Origin: Ancylobacter dichloromethanicus
Lineage (GTDB): Bacteria; Pseudomonadota; Alphaproteobacteria; Rhizobiales; Xanthobacteraceae
Reading direction: 5' to 3'
NCBI RefSeq assembly: GCF_018390645.1
Contig: NZ_JAHBGC010000064.1
Location: 62,001-126,000, forward strand
Length of the DNA: 64,000 nucleotides
This document shows, one piece after another, positions 55,680-64,000 of this stretch; within the stretch, counting starts at the first letter, position 1, and the number at the start of each line of letters is the position of its first letter. The notes beneath the pieces were generated by a model that worked only from the letters and a program-made list of their open reading frames with translations, made no database searches and was not told the origin of the DNA. The translations under genes were made by a program, and so were the position numbers.

Positions 55680-57116
55680 ATGGCTGACACCTCCGCTGGC
55701 AAGCTCTCGCTTCCTGCCCTGACCGCGGTGGTGGTCGGCTCCATGGTCGGCGCCGGCATCTTCAACCTGCCCGGCCGCTTCGCCACCGCCACCGGCCCGT
55801 TCGGCGCGATCATCGCCTGGTCGATTGCCGGAACCGGCATGTACATGCTGGCACGGGTGTTCCAGTCACTGGCGGAAAAGCGGCCCGACATCGACGCCGG
55901 CATCTTCGCCTACGCCAAGGCGGGCTTCGGCGACTATATGGGCTTCCTGTCAGCTTTTGGTTACTGGCTCGGAAGCTGTCTCGGCAATGTGTTCTACTGG
56001 GTGCTGATCGGCTCGACGCTCGGGCGTTTCTTCCCCGAAATATTCGGCGATGGCAGCACGGCGACCGCGATCATCGTCTCGCTGGTGGGCATCTGGGCCT
56101 TCCATTTCATGATCCTGCGGGGCATCGAGCAGGCGACGGTCATCAACACCATCGTCACCATCGCCAAGATGGTGCCGCTGATCGTGGCGATCCTCGCCTT
56201 CGTGTTCTTCTTCAACTACGCGCAATTCTCGGAGAACTTCTTCGGCGGCGTGAACATGCCGGAGAAGACGCTGCTGGCGCAGGTGCGCGACACCATGCTG
56301 ATCACCGTCTTCGTGTTCCTCGGCATCGAGGGCGCGAGCGTCTATTCGCGCTACGCCAAGAAGCGCTCGGATGTCGGCACCGCCACCATCCTCGGCTTCG
56401 TCGCCGTTACCGGCCTGATGGTGGCCGTGACCATGCTCCCCTATGCCACCGCCCCGCGCGCGGCGATCGCCGGCGTGACGAACCCCTCGCTGGCCGGCGC
56501 GCTCGAACTCGTTGTCGGGCACTGGGGGGCGGTGTTCATCTCGATCGGCGTGCTGGTCTCGGTGCTCGGCGCCTATCTCGCCTGGTCGCTGATCTGCGCG
56601 GAGGTGCTGTTCGCCGCCGCCAGGTCGCAGGATATGCCGAAGCTGTTCGCGGCGCAGAACGGCAACCGCGTGCCCGCCAACGCCCTGTGGCTGACGAACA
56701 TCGTGGTCTCGCTGTTCGTCGTGTCGACCTACTGGTCGCGCGACGCTTTCAACTTCATGCTCGACATGACGAGCGTGACCTCGCTCCTGCCCTACCTGCT
56801 GGTCGCCGGCTATGGCGTGCTGCTGGCGCGCAGCGGCGTCGGCTATGAGGCGACACCCCGCGAGCGCGGCCGCGATCAGATCGTCGCCTGGATCGCCGTG
56901 GTCTACACGCTGTTCATGTTCGTCGCCGCCGGGCTGAAATATGTGCTGCTGGTGGCCGTGCTGTTCGTGCCGGGTACAATCCTTCTCTATTTCTGGGCCC
57001 GTCGCGAGCAGAAGGCGCGCGTGTTCACAAGGGCCGAGTTGCTCATCTTCGGCATCACGGTGGTGGCCGCCGCCGTCGGTACCTACGGCCTTCTCACCGG
57101 CACCATCACCCCTTGA
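55680..57116 (+). CDS. arginine/ornithine antiporter-type APC transporter
   Basis: Amino acid-polyamine-organocation family transporter, 478 residues, twelve predicted helices. The N-terminal KLSLPALTAVVVGSMVGAGIF is the substrate-binding GSxxGxGIF region, and FVFLGIEGASVYSRYAKKRSDVG is typical of basic amino acid antiporters (ArcD/YdgI type). It probably exchanges arginine for ornithine or citrulline. The start at 55680 has AAGAGG upstream. arcA follows 21 bases later, which supports the arginine role. Confidence 0.88.
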   Translation: MADTSAGKLSLPALTAVVVGSMVGAGIFNLPGRFATATGPFGAIIAWSIAGTGMYMLARVFQSLAEKRPDIDAGIFAYAKAGFGDYMGFLSAFGYWLGSCLGNVFYWVLIGSTLGRFFPEIFGDGSTATAIIVSLVGIWAFHFMILRGIEQATVINTIVTIAKMVPLIVAILAFVFFFNYAQFSENFFGGVNMPEKTLLAQVRDTMLITVFVFLGIEGASVYSRYAKKRSDVGTATILGFVAVTGLMVAVTMLPYATAPRAAIAGVTNPSLAGALELVVGHWGAVFISIGVLVSVLGAYLAWSLICAEVLFAAARSQDMPKLFAAQNGNRVPANALWLTNIVVSLFVVSTYWSRDAFNFMLDMTSVTSLLPYLLVAGYGVLLARSGVGYEATPRERGRDQIVAWIAVVYTLFMFVAAGLKYVLLVAVLFVPGTILLYFWARREQKARVFTRAELLIFGITVVAAAVGTYGLLTGTITP

Positions 57117-57137
57117 TCGACCAGGCATAGGAGTCCC

Positions 57138-58379
57138 ATGATGGAAACCCCCTTCGGTGTTCACTCCGAAGTCGGCCAACTGCGCAAGGTCATGGTTTGC
57201 GCTCCGGGACGCGCTCATCAGCGCCTGACCCCGAGCAATTGCGACCAGTTGCTGTTCGACGACGTGCTGTGGGTCGATGTCGCCAAGCGCGATCATTTCG
57301 ACTTCATCACCAAGATGCGCGATCGCGGCATCGACGTCGTCGAGATGCACAATCTGCTGACCGAGACGGTCGCCATTCCCGAGGCGAAGGCGTGGATCCT
57401 CGACCATCAGGTGGTGCCGAACACGATCGGCGTCGGCTTCGTCGACGAGGTGCGCTCCTATCTCGACGGGCTGCCGAACCGCCAGCTGGCGGAAACCCTG
57501 ATCGGCGGCCTCTCGACCTACGAATTCCCCGAGACCATTGGCGGCGAGACGCTGGCGCTGATCCGCGATGCCGCCGGCGTCAACGAGTATCTGCTGCCGC
57601 CGCTGCCGAACACGCTCTACACCCGTGACACCACGTGCTGGATCTATGGCGGCGTGACGCTGAACCCGCTCTACTGGCCGACGCGGCACGAGGAAACCAT
57701 CCTCACCACCTCGATCTACAAGTTCCACCCGGACTTCGCCGGCAAGGTGAAGGTGTGGTGGGGCGACCCCACCCGGGATTGGGGCCTCGCCACGCTGGAA
57801 GGTGGCGACGTGATGCCGATCGGCAAGGGCAATGTGCTGATCGGCATGAGCGAGCGCACCTCGCGCCAGGCGATCAGTCAGCTCGCCGCCGCGCTGTTTG
57901 CCCAGGGCGCCGCCGAGCGCGTCATCATCGCCGCCATGCCGAAGCTGCGGGCGGCGATGCATCTCGACACGGTCTTCACCTTCGCCGACCGCGACTGCGT
58001 GCTGCTCTACCCTGATATCGTCGACAAGATCGACTGCTTCTCCTACCGCCCGGACGGCAAGGGCGGCATCGAGCTGCACAAGGACAAGGGCGGCCTTGTC
58101 GAGACGGTGCGCGAAGCGCTGGGCCTCAAGGAGATGCGCGTCGTCCACACCGGCGGCAATGACTATATGCGCGAGCGCACCCAGTGGGATTCCGGCGCCA
58201 ACCTTGTCTGCGCTTCGCCGGGCGTCGTTTTCGCCTATGACCGCAACACCTACGCCAATACGCTCCTGCGCAAGGCCGGCATCGAGGTCATCACCATTGA
58301 CGGCTCGGAACTCGGGCGCGGGCGGGGCGGCGGACATTGCATGACCTGCCCGATCATTCGAGACGCGGTGGATTACTGA
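57138..58379 (+). CDS. arcA: arginine deiminase
   Basis: Converts arginine to citrulline and ammonia, the first step of the arginine deiminase pathway for energy and acid resistance. The 413-residue length is standard. Motifs are [18 protein letters not shown], the Asp-bearing [17 protein letters not shown], the His in PTRHEE, the GGDVMPIG block, and the nucleophilic Cys in the terminal [12 protein letters not shown]. arcB and arcC, needed to harvest ATP, are not downstream: tRNA-Thr and murA genes follow. Confidence 0.95.
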   Translation: MMETPFGVHSEVGQLRKVMVCAPGRAHQRLTPSNCDQLLFDDVLWVDVAKRDHFDFITKMRDRGIDVVEMHNLLTETVAIPEAKAWILDHQVVPNTIGVGFVDEVRSYLDGLPNRQLAETLIGGLSTYEFPETIGGETLALIRDAAGVNEYLLPPLPNTLYTRDTTCWIYGGVTLNPLYWPTRHEETILTTSIYKFHPDFAGKVKVWWGDPTRDWGLATLEGGDVMPIGKGNVLIGMSERTSRQAISQLAAALFAQGAAERVIIAAMPKLRAAMHLDTVFTFADRDCVLLYPDIVDKIDCFSYRPDGKGGIELHKDKGGLVETVREALGLKEMRVVHTGGNDYMRERTQWDSGANLVCASPGVVFAYDRNTYANTLLRKAGIEVITIDGSELGRGRGGGHCMTCPIIRDAVDY

Positions 58380-58434
58380 GCGCGGCGACACGCCTGCGCG
58401 CCCGAGGTGTTTTTGGTGCTGTTATGGATTTGGC

Positions 58435-58509
<75 letters not shown>

Positions 58510-58700
58510 GCCGCGTTTCGGCGGCACTCGCCGCCAAGGCGCGGGGACGTTTGCCACAGCGCGGGGGTCGGCGCAAGCGTCGGGCGCGCAATTCCCCCAT
58601 GCCTGTGCATGGCGGCGGCGGCGGCGGCCTCGCGCCGCCCCTTCCGTCCGCCCGGCCGGCGCAGTAAGTCTGGCCGGGAGCGGGCGAGGGAGTAAGCGGG

Positions 58701-58955
58701 ATGAGCGGCCAGGAAGAGGCGGCGCGGGCCGAGCGGCTGGCGGCGGCGCTGCGCGCCAATCTCAAGCGGCGCAAGCAGCAGGCGCGCGGCCGGCTGGTGC
58801 CGCCGGAGGTGCCGGCCGAGCCTTCTGCCGACGCGCCAACGCGGTCGCCTCGCGCCGTTCCGAGCCCCGCCGCGCCCACCTCCTCCCCACCTGCCACCGC
58901 GGAAGAGACGCCTTCGCCGGCCGGCGCGCCGGTCCGCCGGGACGGGGAGACCTGA
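58701..58955 (+). CDS. small conserved hypothetical protein upstream of murA
   Basis: An 84-residue product with a helical, basic start (AARAERLAAALRANLKRRKQQARG) and a disordered Pro/Ala/Ser tail. Small proteins beginning with this RAExLAAALRANLxRRKxQAR pattern sit before murA in related genomes, as far as I recall. GGATG-type initiation context, no signal peptide. The function is unknown; the basic helix suggests nucleic acid or membrane-surface binding. Confidence 0.65.
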   Translation: MSGQEEAARAERLAAALRANLKRRKQQARGRLVPPEVPAEPSADAPTRSPRAVPSPAAPTSSPPATAEETPSPAGAPVRRDGET

Positions 58956-59132
58956 CCCGCGTTGTCGCGCCCGGCGACACACGGTAGAGATTTAGGGGAA
59001 TAGAGGGTGGGACGCCACGAATCGGCCCCATCGCCCATACATGCCGCAGCGGACAGGCGCCGGACGCGACGGCGGTCCCTCTCATGGACTTGCCTCGCGC
59101 CGTCTGCCGCGCTGGAAGGAGCTTTGAACTTC

Positions 59133-60422
<1,290 letters not shown>

Positions 60423-60508
60423 GCGGGACCCCGCGCCTTCCGCAACCCCTTGCCGTGCGGGCTCGGCAGCGCCATCTGAGCGTCGTGTGACGTTGCGGAG
60501 ATGACGAC

Positions 60509-60988
60509 ATGGCCGGGTTGAAGCTGATAGCGCTCGACAGCGAGGATCTGGCGGTCCTCTCGGTGCACCTGCAGGACGCGGTGGTCGCGGTGGGCGACAT
60601 GACCTTCCTGCCGAAGGAGCGGCGCTTCGTGCTGCTCGCCAACCGGTTCGACTGGGAGAAGGCGATCCAGGCCGAGGCGATGGCTGATATCGACGCGCCG
60701 GTCGGCGTGGCGGCGGCCGCCGCCGGCCCGTGCGTGCGACGCCGGGCGGGGCTGCGCTTCGAGCGTGTGCTCAGTGCCCGGGTGCGCGGGCTCGACCTCA
60801 AGCAGAAGACGGGCGTCCTGAACCTGCTGGCGCTGACTTTCGAAGAGACGAATTCCCCCTCAGGCGTCGTGACCTTCCTGTTCTCCGGCGGCAGCGAGGT
60901 GCAGCTCGACGTCGAATGCATGGAGGCCGGGCTGGAGGATCTCGGTCCCGCCTGGGACGCCAAGGGCACGCCCTGCCACGAGGCCTGA
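60509..60988 (+). CDS. DUF2948 family protein
   Basis: A 159-residue cytosolic protein of the alphaproteobacterial DUF2948 family. It starts GLKLIALDSEDLAVLSVHLQ and has the KERRFVLLANRFDWE block and the terminal SGGSEVQLDVECMEAGLEDL. GGAG lies 9 bases before the ATG. No activity is known; it is conserved between murA and hisD. Confidence 0.88.
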   Translation: MAGLKLIALDSEDLAVLSVHLQDAVVAVGDMTFLPKERRFVLLANRFDWEKAIQAEAMADIDAPVGVAAAAAGPCVRRRAGLRFERVLSARVRGLDLKQKTGVLNLLALTFEETNSPSGVVTFLFSGGSEVQLDVECMEAGLEDLGPAWDAKGTPCHEA

Positions 60989-61193
60989 GCGCCGGGGCGC
61001 GCGGGCGCCCTGTCCGAATGGCCTTGTCTTCGGCGAGCCCGGTTGCGATAGGACAGGTTGAACAGGTAGCTGCGCGCCGGCGCGACCTGATGCCCGCACC
61101 GCTTCGGCACCGGCGCGGGCCGCAGGAGCCCGGCGCGAAGTCCTGATGCGCCCTATATTGTCGCGCCGCACCGCCGACCCGCAGGACCCTGAC

Positions 61194-62486
61194 ATGCCGC
61201 TTCGCCTCGACACCCGCTCGCCCGATTTCGCTGAGCGCTTCCACGCCTTCCTCGGCACCAAGCGGGAGGTCTCGCCCGACGTGGCGCAGGCGGTGGCGCA
61301 GATCGTCGAAGAGGTGCGCAGGCACGGCGACGCGGCGCTGATCGCCCTTTCCAGGACTTTCGACCGCGTCGACCTCGGCGGCTTGGGCATCCGCGTGACC
61401 GCCGACGAGATCGCGGCGGCGGTGCGTGCGTCCGACCCCGCCACGCGCGAGGCGCTCGCCTTCGCCCATGCGCGCATCCGCTCCCATCATGAACGCCAGC
61501 TTCCGACAAGCGGGCGCTATGTCGACGCCGCCGGCGTCGAGCTCGGTCATCGCTGGACCGCGGTGGACGCGGTCGGGCTCTATGTGCCCGGCGGCACGGC
61601 GGCCTATCCCTCCTCCGTGCTGATGAACGCGGTGCCGGCCAAGGTCGCGGGCGTAAAGCGCCTCGCCATGGTGGTGCCGGCGCCGGACGGCGTGCTGAAC
61701 CCGCTGGTGCTGGCCGCCGCCGATCTCGCCGGCGTCGACGAGGTGTACCGCGTCGGCGGGGCGCAGGCGATCGCCGCGCTGGCCTATGGGACGCAGACCA
61801 TCGCCCCCGTCGCCAAGATCGTCGGGCCGGGCAACGCCTATGTCGCGGCGGCCAAGCGCCATGTCTTCGGCACGGTGGGCATCGACATGGTGGCCGGCCC
61901 CTCCGAGGTGCTGGTGATCGCCGATGGCACGCAGAACTCGGACTGGATCGCCGCCGACCTGCTCGCCCAGGCCGAGCACGACACCGCCGCGCAGTCGATC
62001 CTGATGACCGATGACGCCGCGCTGGCCGATGCCGTCATCGCCGCCGTGGAACGCCAGCTCGCCACACTGCCGCGCCGCGACATCGCGGCAAAGAGCTGGG
62101 AGGAGTTCGGCGCGGTGATCCTGCTCGGCAGCCTTATCGAGGCGCCGGCGCTGGCCAACCGCATCGCCCCGGAGCATCTGGAGATCATGGCGGCCGGCGA
62201 CGAGGCACTGGCCGAATCCATCCACCATGCCGGGGCGATCTTCCTCGGCGCCCACACGCCGGAGGCGATCGGCGACTATGTCGGCGGGTCCAACCATGTG
62301 CTGCCGACCGCCCGCTCGGCCCGCTTCTCCTCGGGCCTCGGCGTGCTCGACTTCATGAAGCGCACCTCCATCCTCAAATGCGGGCCGGAGCAGTTGCGCG
62401 CGCTCGGCCCGGCGGCGATCGCGCTGGGCGAGGCGGAAGGGCTCGGTGCCCATGCCCGTTCGGTGGCGATCCGGCTGAACCTCTGA
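61194..62486 (+). CDS. hisD: histidinol dehydrogenase
   Basis: Zinc- and NAD-dependent enzyme for the last two steps of histidine synthesis, 430 residues. Motifs are [54 protein letters not shown] and the metal/substrate region [15 protein letters not shown]. The start at 61194 ([12 protein letters not shown]) fits the family, with GCAGGA upstream. It is part of the conserved run to maf. Confidence 0.96.
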   Translation: MPLRLDTRSPDFAERFHAFLGTKREVSPDVAQAVAQIVEEVRRHGDAALIALSRTFDRVDLGGLGIRVTADEIAAAVRASDPATREALAFAHARIRSHHERQLPTSGRYVDAAGVELGHRWTAVDAVGLYVPGGTAAYPSSVLMNAVPAKVAGVKRLAMVVPAPDGVLNPLVLAAADLAGVDEVYRVGGAQAIAALAYGTQTIAPVAKIVGPGNAYVAAAKRHVFGTVGIDMVAGPSEVLVIADGTQNSDWIAADLLAQAEHDTAAQSILMTDDAALADAVIAAVERQLATLPRRDIAAKSWEEFGAVILLGSLIEAPALANRIAPEHLEIMAAGDEALAESIHHAGAIFLGAHTPEAIGDYVGGSNHVLPTARSARFSSGLGVLDFMKRTSILKCGPEQLRALGPAAIALGEAEGLGAHARSVAIRLNL

Positions 62487-62496
62487 CGGGCGCGCG

Positions 62497-62991
62497 ATGG
62501 CCGGGGACGATCCCTACGCAGAGACCCGCCGCCTGGCCGCCGTGACGCTGGACGGCGCCTCCATCGGCCGTTCCAATGTCGATGTCGAACATGAGCGAGC
62601 CGTCGCCATCTACGATCTCCTGGCGGAAAACAGCTTCGCCCCGCTGGGCGATGCCGCGCCCGGCCCCTACTGCCTCGCCATCTCGCTGAGCGAGGGGCGG
62701 CTGGTGCTGGACGTCACCCGCGAGAACGGCGCCCCCGTGGTGCAGCACCAATTGTCGCTGAGCCCGCTGCGTCGCGTGGTGCGCGACTATTTCCTCGTCT
62801 GCGAGAGCTATTATTCGGCGATCCGCACCGCCAGCCCTTCGCAGATCGAGGCCATCGACATGGGCCGGCGCGGCCTGCACAACGAGGCCTCCGAACTGCT
62901 GCGCGAACGGCTGAAGGAGAAGATCGCCCTCGATTTCGGCACGGCCCGGCGCCTGTTCACGCTGGTCTGCGCCCTGCACTGGAAAGGCTGA
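62497..62991 (+). CDS. UPF0262 family protein
   Basis: A 164-residue cytosolic protein of the UPF0262 family, found next to hisD in most Hyphomicrobiales. Typical blocks are [40 protein letters not shown] and [21 protein letters not shown]. It starts 10 bases after hisD. Function is unknown. Confidence 0.92.
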   Translation: MAGDDPYAETRRLAAVTLDGASIGRSNVDVEHERAVAIYDLLAENSFAPLGDAAPGPYCLAISLSEGRLVLDVTRENGAPVVQHQLSLSPLRRVVRDYFLVCESYYSAIRTASPSQIEAIDMGRRGLHNEASELLRERLKEKIALDFGTARRLFTLVCALHWKG

Positions 62992-62993
62992 GC

Positions 62994-63485
62994 GTGGCCG
63001 CGCCCGGCGCCTTCGAGGATGCGGCGGCCGGCCCCGGCCCGGCAGCCCGCCGGGAGCGGCCGCAATCGGTATTGTTCATGTGCGGACAGAACAGCGTGCG
63101 CTCGCCCATGGCGGCGGTGCTGGCGCGGCATCTGTTCGGCCGCTCGCTCTATGTCGGCTCGGCCGGCGTACTCAAGGGCGAGACCGACCCTTTCGTCACC
63201 GCCGCCATTGACGAGATCGGGCTCGACCTCTCCCGCCACCGGCCGCAGACGCTGGAGGAACTGGAGGAGAATGAAGGCCTCGGCTTCGATCTCGTCGTCA
63301 CCCTTTCCCCCGATGCCCATCACCGCGCGCTGGAACTGACCCGCACCAACGCCATCGACGTGGAATACTGGCCGACCCCCGACCCGACGCTCGCCAGCGG
63401 CAACCGCGAGCAGCGCCTCGATGCCTATCGCGGTGTGCGCGACGAACTGGAGCGCCGCATCCGCACCCGGTTCCGGCCGAGGTGA
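62994..63485 (+). CDS. low-molecular-weight phosphatase family protein
   Basis: LMW protein-tyrosine-phosphatase/arsenate reductase-fold protein, 163 residues from a GTG two bases after UPF0262. The P-loop is CGQNSVRS (C-x5-R-S), the family form near hisD where the usual second-position residue differs from classic C-x4-CR enzymes. The Asp of the late DPTLASGN region may act as general acid. It has an Ala/Pro-rich N-terminus. It could dephosphorylate proteins or small molecules; the substrate is unknown. Confidence 0.85.
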   Translation: MAAPGAFEDAAAGPGPAARRERPQSVLFMCGQNSVRSPMAAVLARHLFGRSLYVGSAGVLKGETDPFVTAAIDEIGLDLSRHRPQTLEELEENEGLGFDLVVTLSPDAHHRALELTRTNAIDVEYWPTPDPTLASGNREQRLDAYRGVRDELERRIRTRFRPR

Positions 63486-63591
63486 ACCGGGGCGACGATG
63501 TCGGCGGGAAGGTCATTCCGTTTTCGCGGAACATGTTCTAGCGTGCCGGCCGATCGAACCGCCGGACTTTCCGGCGTACAGGAGTGACTGC

Positions 63592-64000
63592 GTGAGCGCC
63601 CGCCCGACACTGGTGCTGGCCTCGGGTTCGCCGCGCCGGCTGGCGTTGCTGGCCCAGGCCGGAATCGAACCCGACGCCCTGCTGCCGGCCGATATCGACG
63701 AGACGCCCGAGCGCGGCGAGCTCCCCCGCCGGCTGGCGCTGCGGCTGGCGCGCGAGAAGCTCGACGCCTCCGATGCCCGCCGCCGCGCGCTTGGCGAACA
63801 TGAGGGCGCTTTCCTGCTCGCCGCCGACACGGTGGTGTCGGTGGGCCGACGCATCCTGCCCAAGCCCGACGTGACCGAGGAGGCGGCCGATTGCCTGCGC
63901 CTGCTCTCCGGCCGCGCCCACCGCGTCTATACCGGGCTGGCGCTGATGACGCCCAAGGGCGGCGTGCGCACGCGGCTGGTCGAGACCCGGGTGCGCTTCA
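63592..64000 (+). CDS. maf: Maf family nucleotide pyrophosphatase (partial, cut by window end)
   Basis: House-cleaning pyrophosphatase (Maf/YhdE/YceF family) that hydrolyses modified or non-canonical NTPs. The first 136 residues are visible: the signature [15 protein letters not shown] near the start, the metal region [11 protein letters not shown], the [13 protein letters not shown] block and the beginning of VETRVRF. The start is the GTG at 63592 with AGGAG upstream. The stop is beyond the window. In close relatives infA commonly lies between the phosphatase and maf; it is absent here. Confidence 0.93.
   Translation, partial: MSARPTLVLASGSPRRLALLAQAGIEPDALLPADIDETPERGELPRRLALRLAREKLDASDARRRALGEHEGAFLLAADTVVSVGRRILPKPDVTEEAADCLRLLSGRAHRVYTGLALMTPKGGVRTRLVETRVRF

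Noticed and set aside
55950-58391. An 813-codon open frame antisense to the antiporter and arcA
   Set aside because: Both sense genes are complete with catalytic motifs. The antisense translation is low-complexity and His/Asp/Arg-rich.

Overview
This window is a GC-rich bacterial chromosome segment whose gene orders are typical of Alphaproteobacteria, order Hyphomicrobiales (Rhizobiales). The supporting runs are yidC-engB, rnd-lptCAB-rpoN-hpf-ptsN, a complex-I-associated NDUFA9-like reductase next to uppP, rpmI-rplT-pheST, nth-DUF2244-ada, gpmA-dapB, ilvB-ilvH..ilvC, and murA-DUF2948-hisD-UPF0262-phosphatase-maf. A free-living Xanthobacteraceae member (Ancylobacter/Starkeya-like) would fit, but the genus is a guess. 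Almost all of the window is ordinary core chromosome. I see no prophage, insertion sequence, CRISPR array or integrated element.

Layout. 1-5.6 kb: yidC and engB, a zinc alcohol dehydrogenase, a small XRE regulator, then ptsN and hpf on the minus strand. 5.7-12.8 kb, minus strand: rpoN, lptB, lptA, lptC, rnd, ubiA and a secreted four-cysteine protein. 12.9-17.4 kb: rsmE, tRNA-Leu(CAG), an NDUFA9-like reductase, uppP, and a secreted SH3 protein with a collagen-like Gly/Pro tail. 17.6-22.1 kb: rpmI, rplT, pheS, pheT. 22.2-29.2 kb: a Tat-exported flavin amine oxidase, an EI24/CysZ-like membrane protein, nth, DUF2244, an Ada-like methyltransferase, a PACE efflux protein, gpmA, dapB. 29.3-35.5 kb: branched-chain amino acid synthesis (ilvB, ilvH, ilvC), with a leader peptide and attenuator in front of ilvB that I read directly from the sequence; DUF924, EamA and TetR genes lie among them. 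35.6-36.1 kb: a BrnT toxin gene with a shortened BrnA-like partner.

36.2-44.7 kb: a polyamine block made of a PuuB-like oxidase, the PotGHI-type uptake permeases and ATPase, and a PuuA-like gamma-glutamylpolyamine synthetase. It is interrupted by mutL and has no substrate-binding protein gene. 44.9-50.4 kb: LLM oxidoreductase, DUF1127, LysR, and two neighbouring GCS-type ligases (gshA and ybdK). 50.9-55.2 kb: a two-gene RND efflux operon whose 3' end abuts a fragment of a von Willebrand factor A gene. 55.7-58.5 kb: an arginine antiporter, arginine deiminase and tRNA-Thr(GGT). 58.7-64 kb: murA to maf, the last cut by the window edge.

Intergenic DNA carries several families of GC-rich palindromic repeats of the kind common in Hyphomicrobiales. 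Two AT-richer palindromes supply the stop codon of the gene they follow. The points most worth checking are the ilvB attenuator, the RND/VWA junction, the stop-donating palindromes, the BrnA that lacks a visible DNA-binding domain, and two operator-like palindromes upstream of LysR and TetR genes. I found no clear sign of a wholly new biological system.
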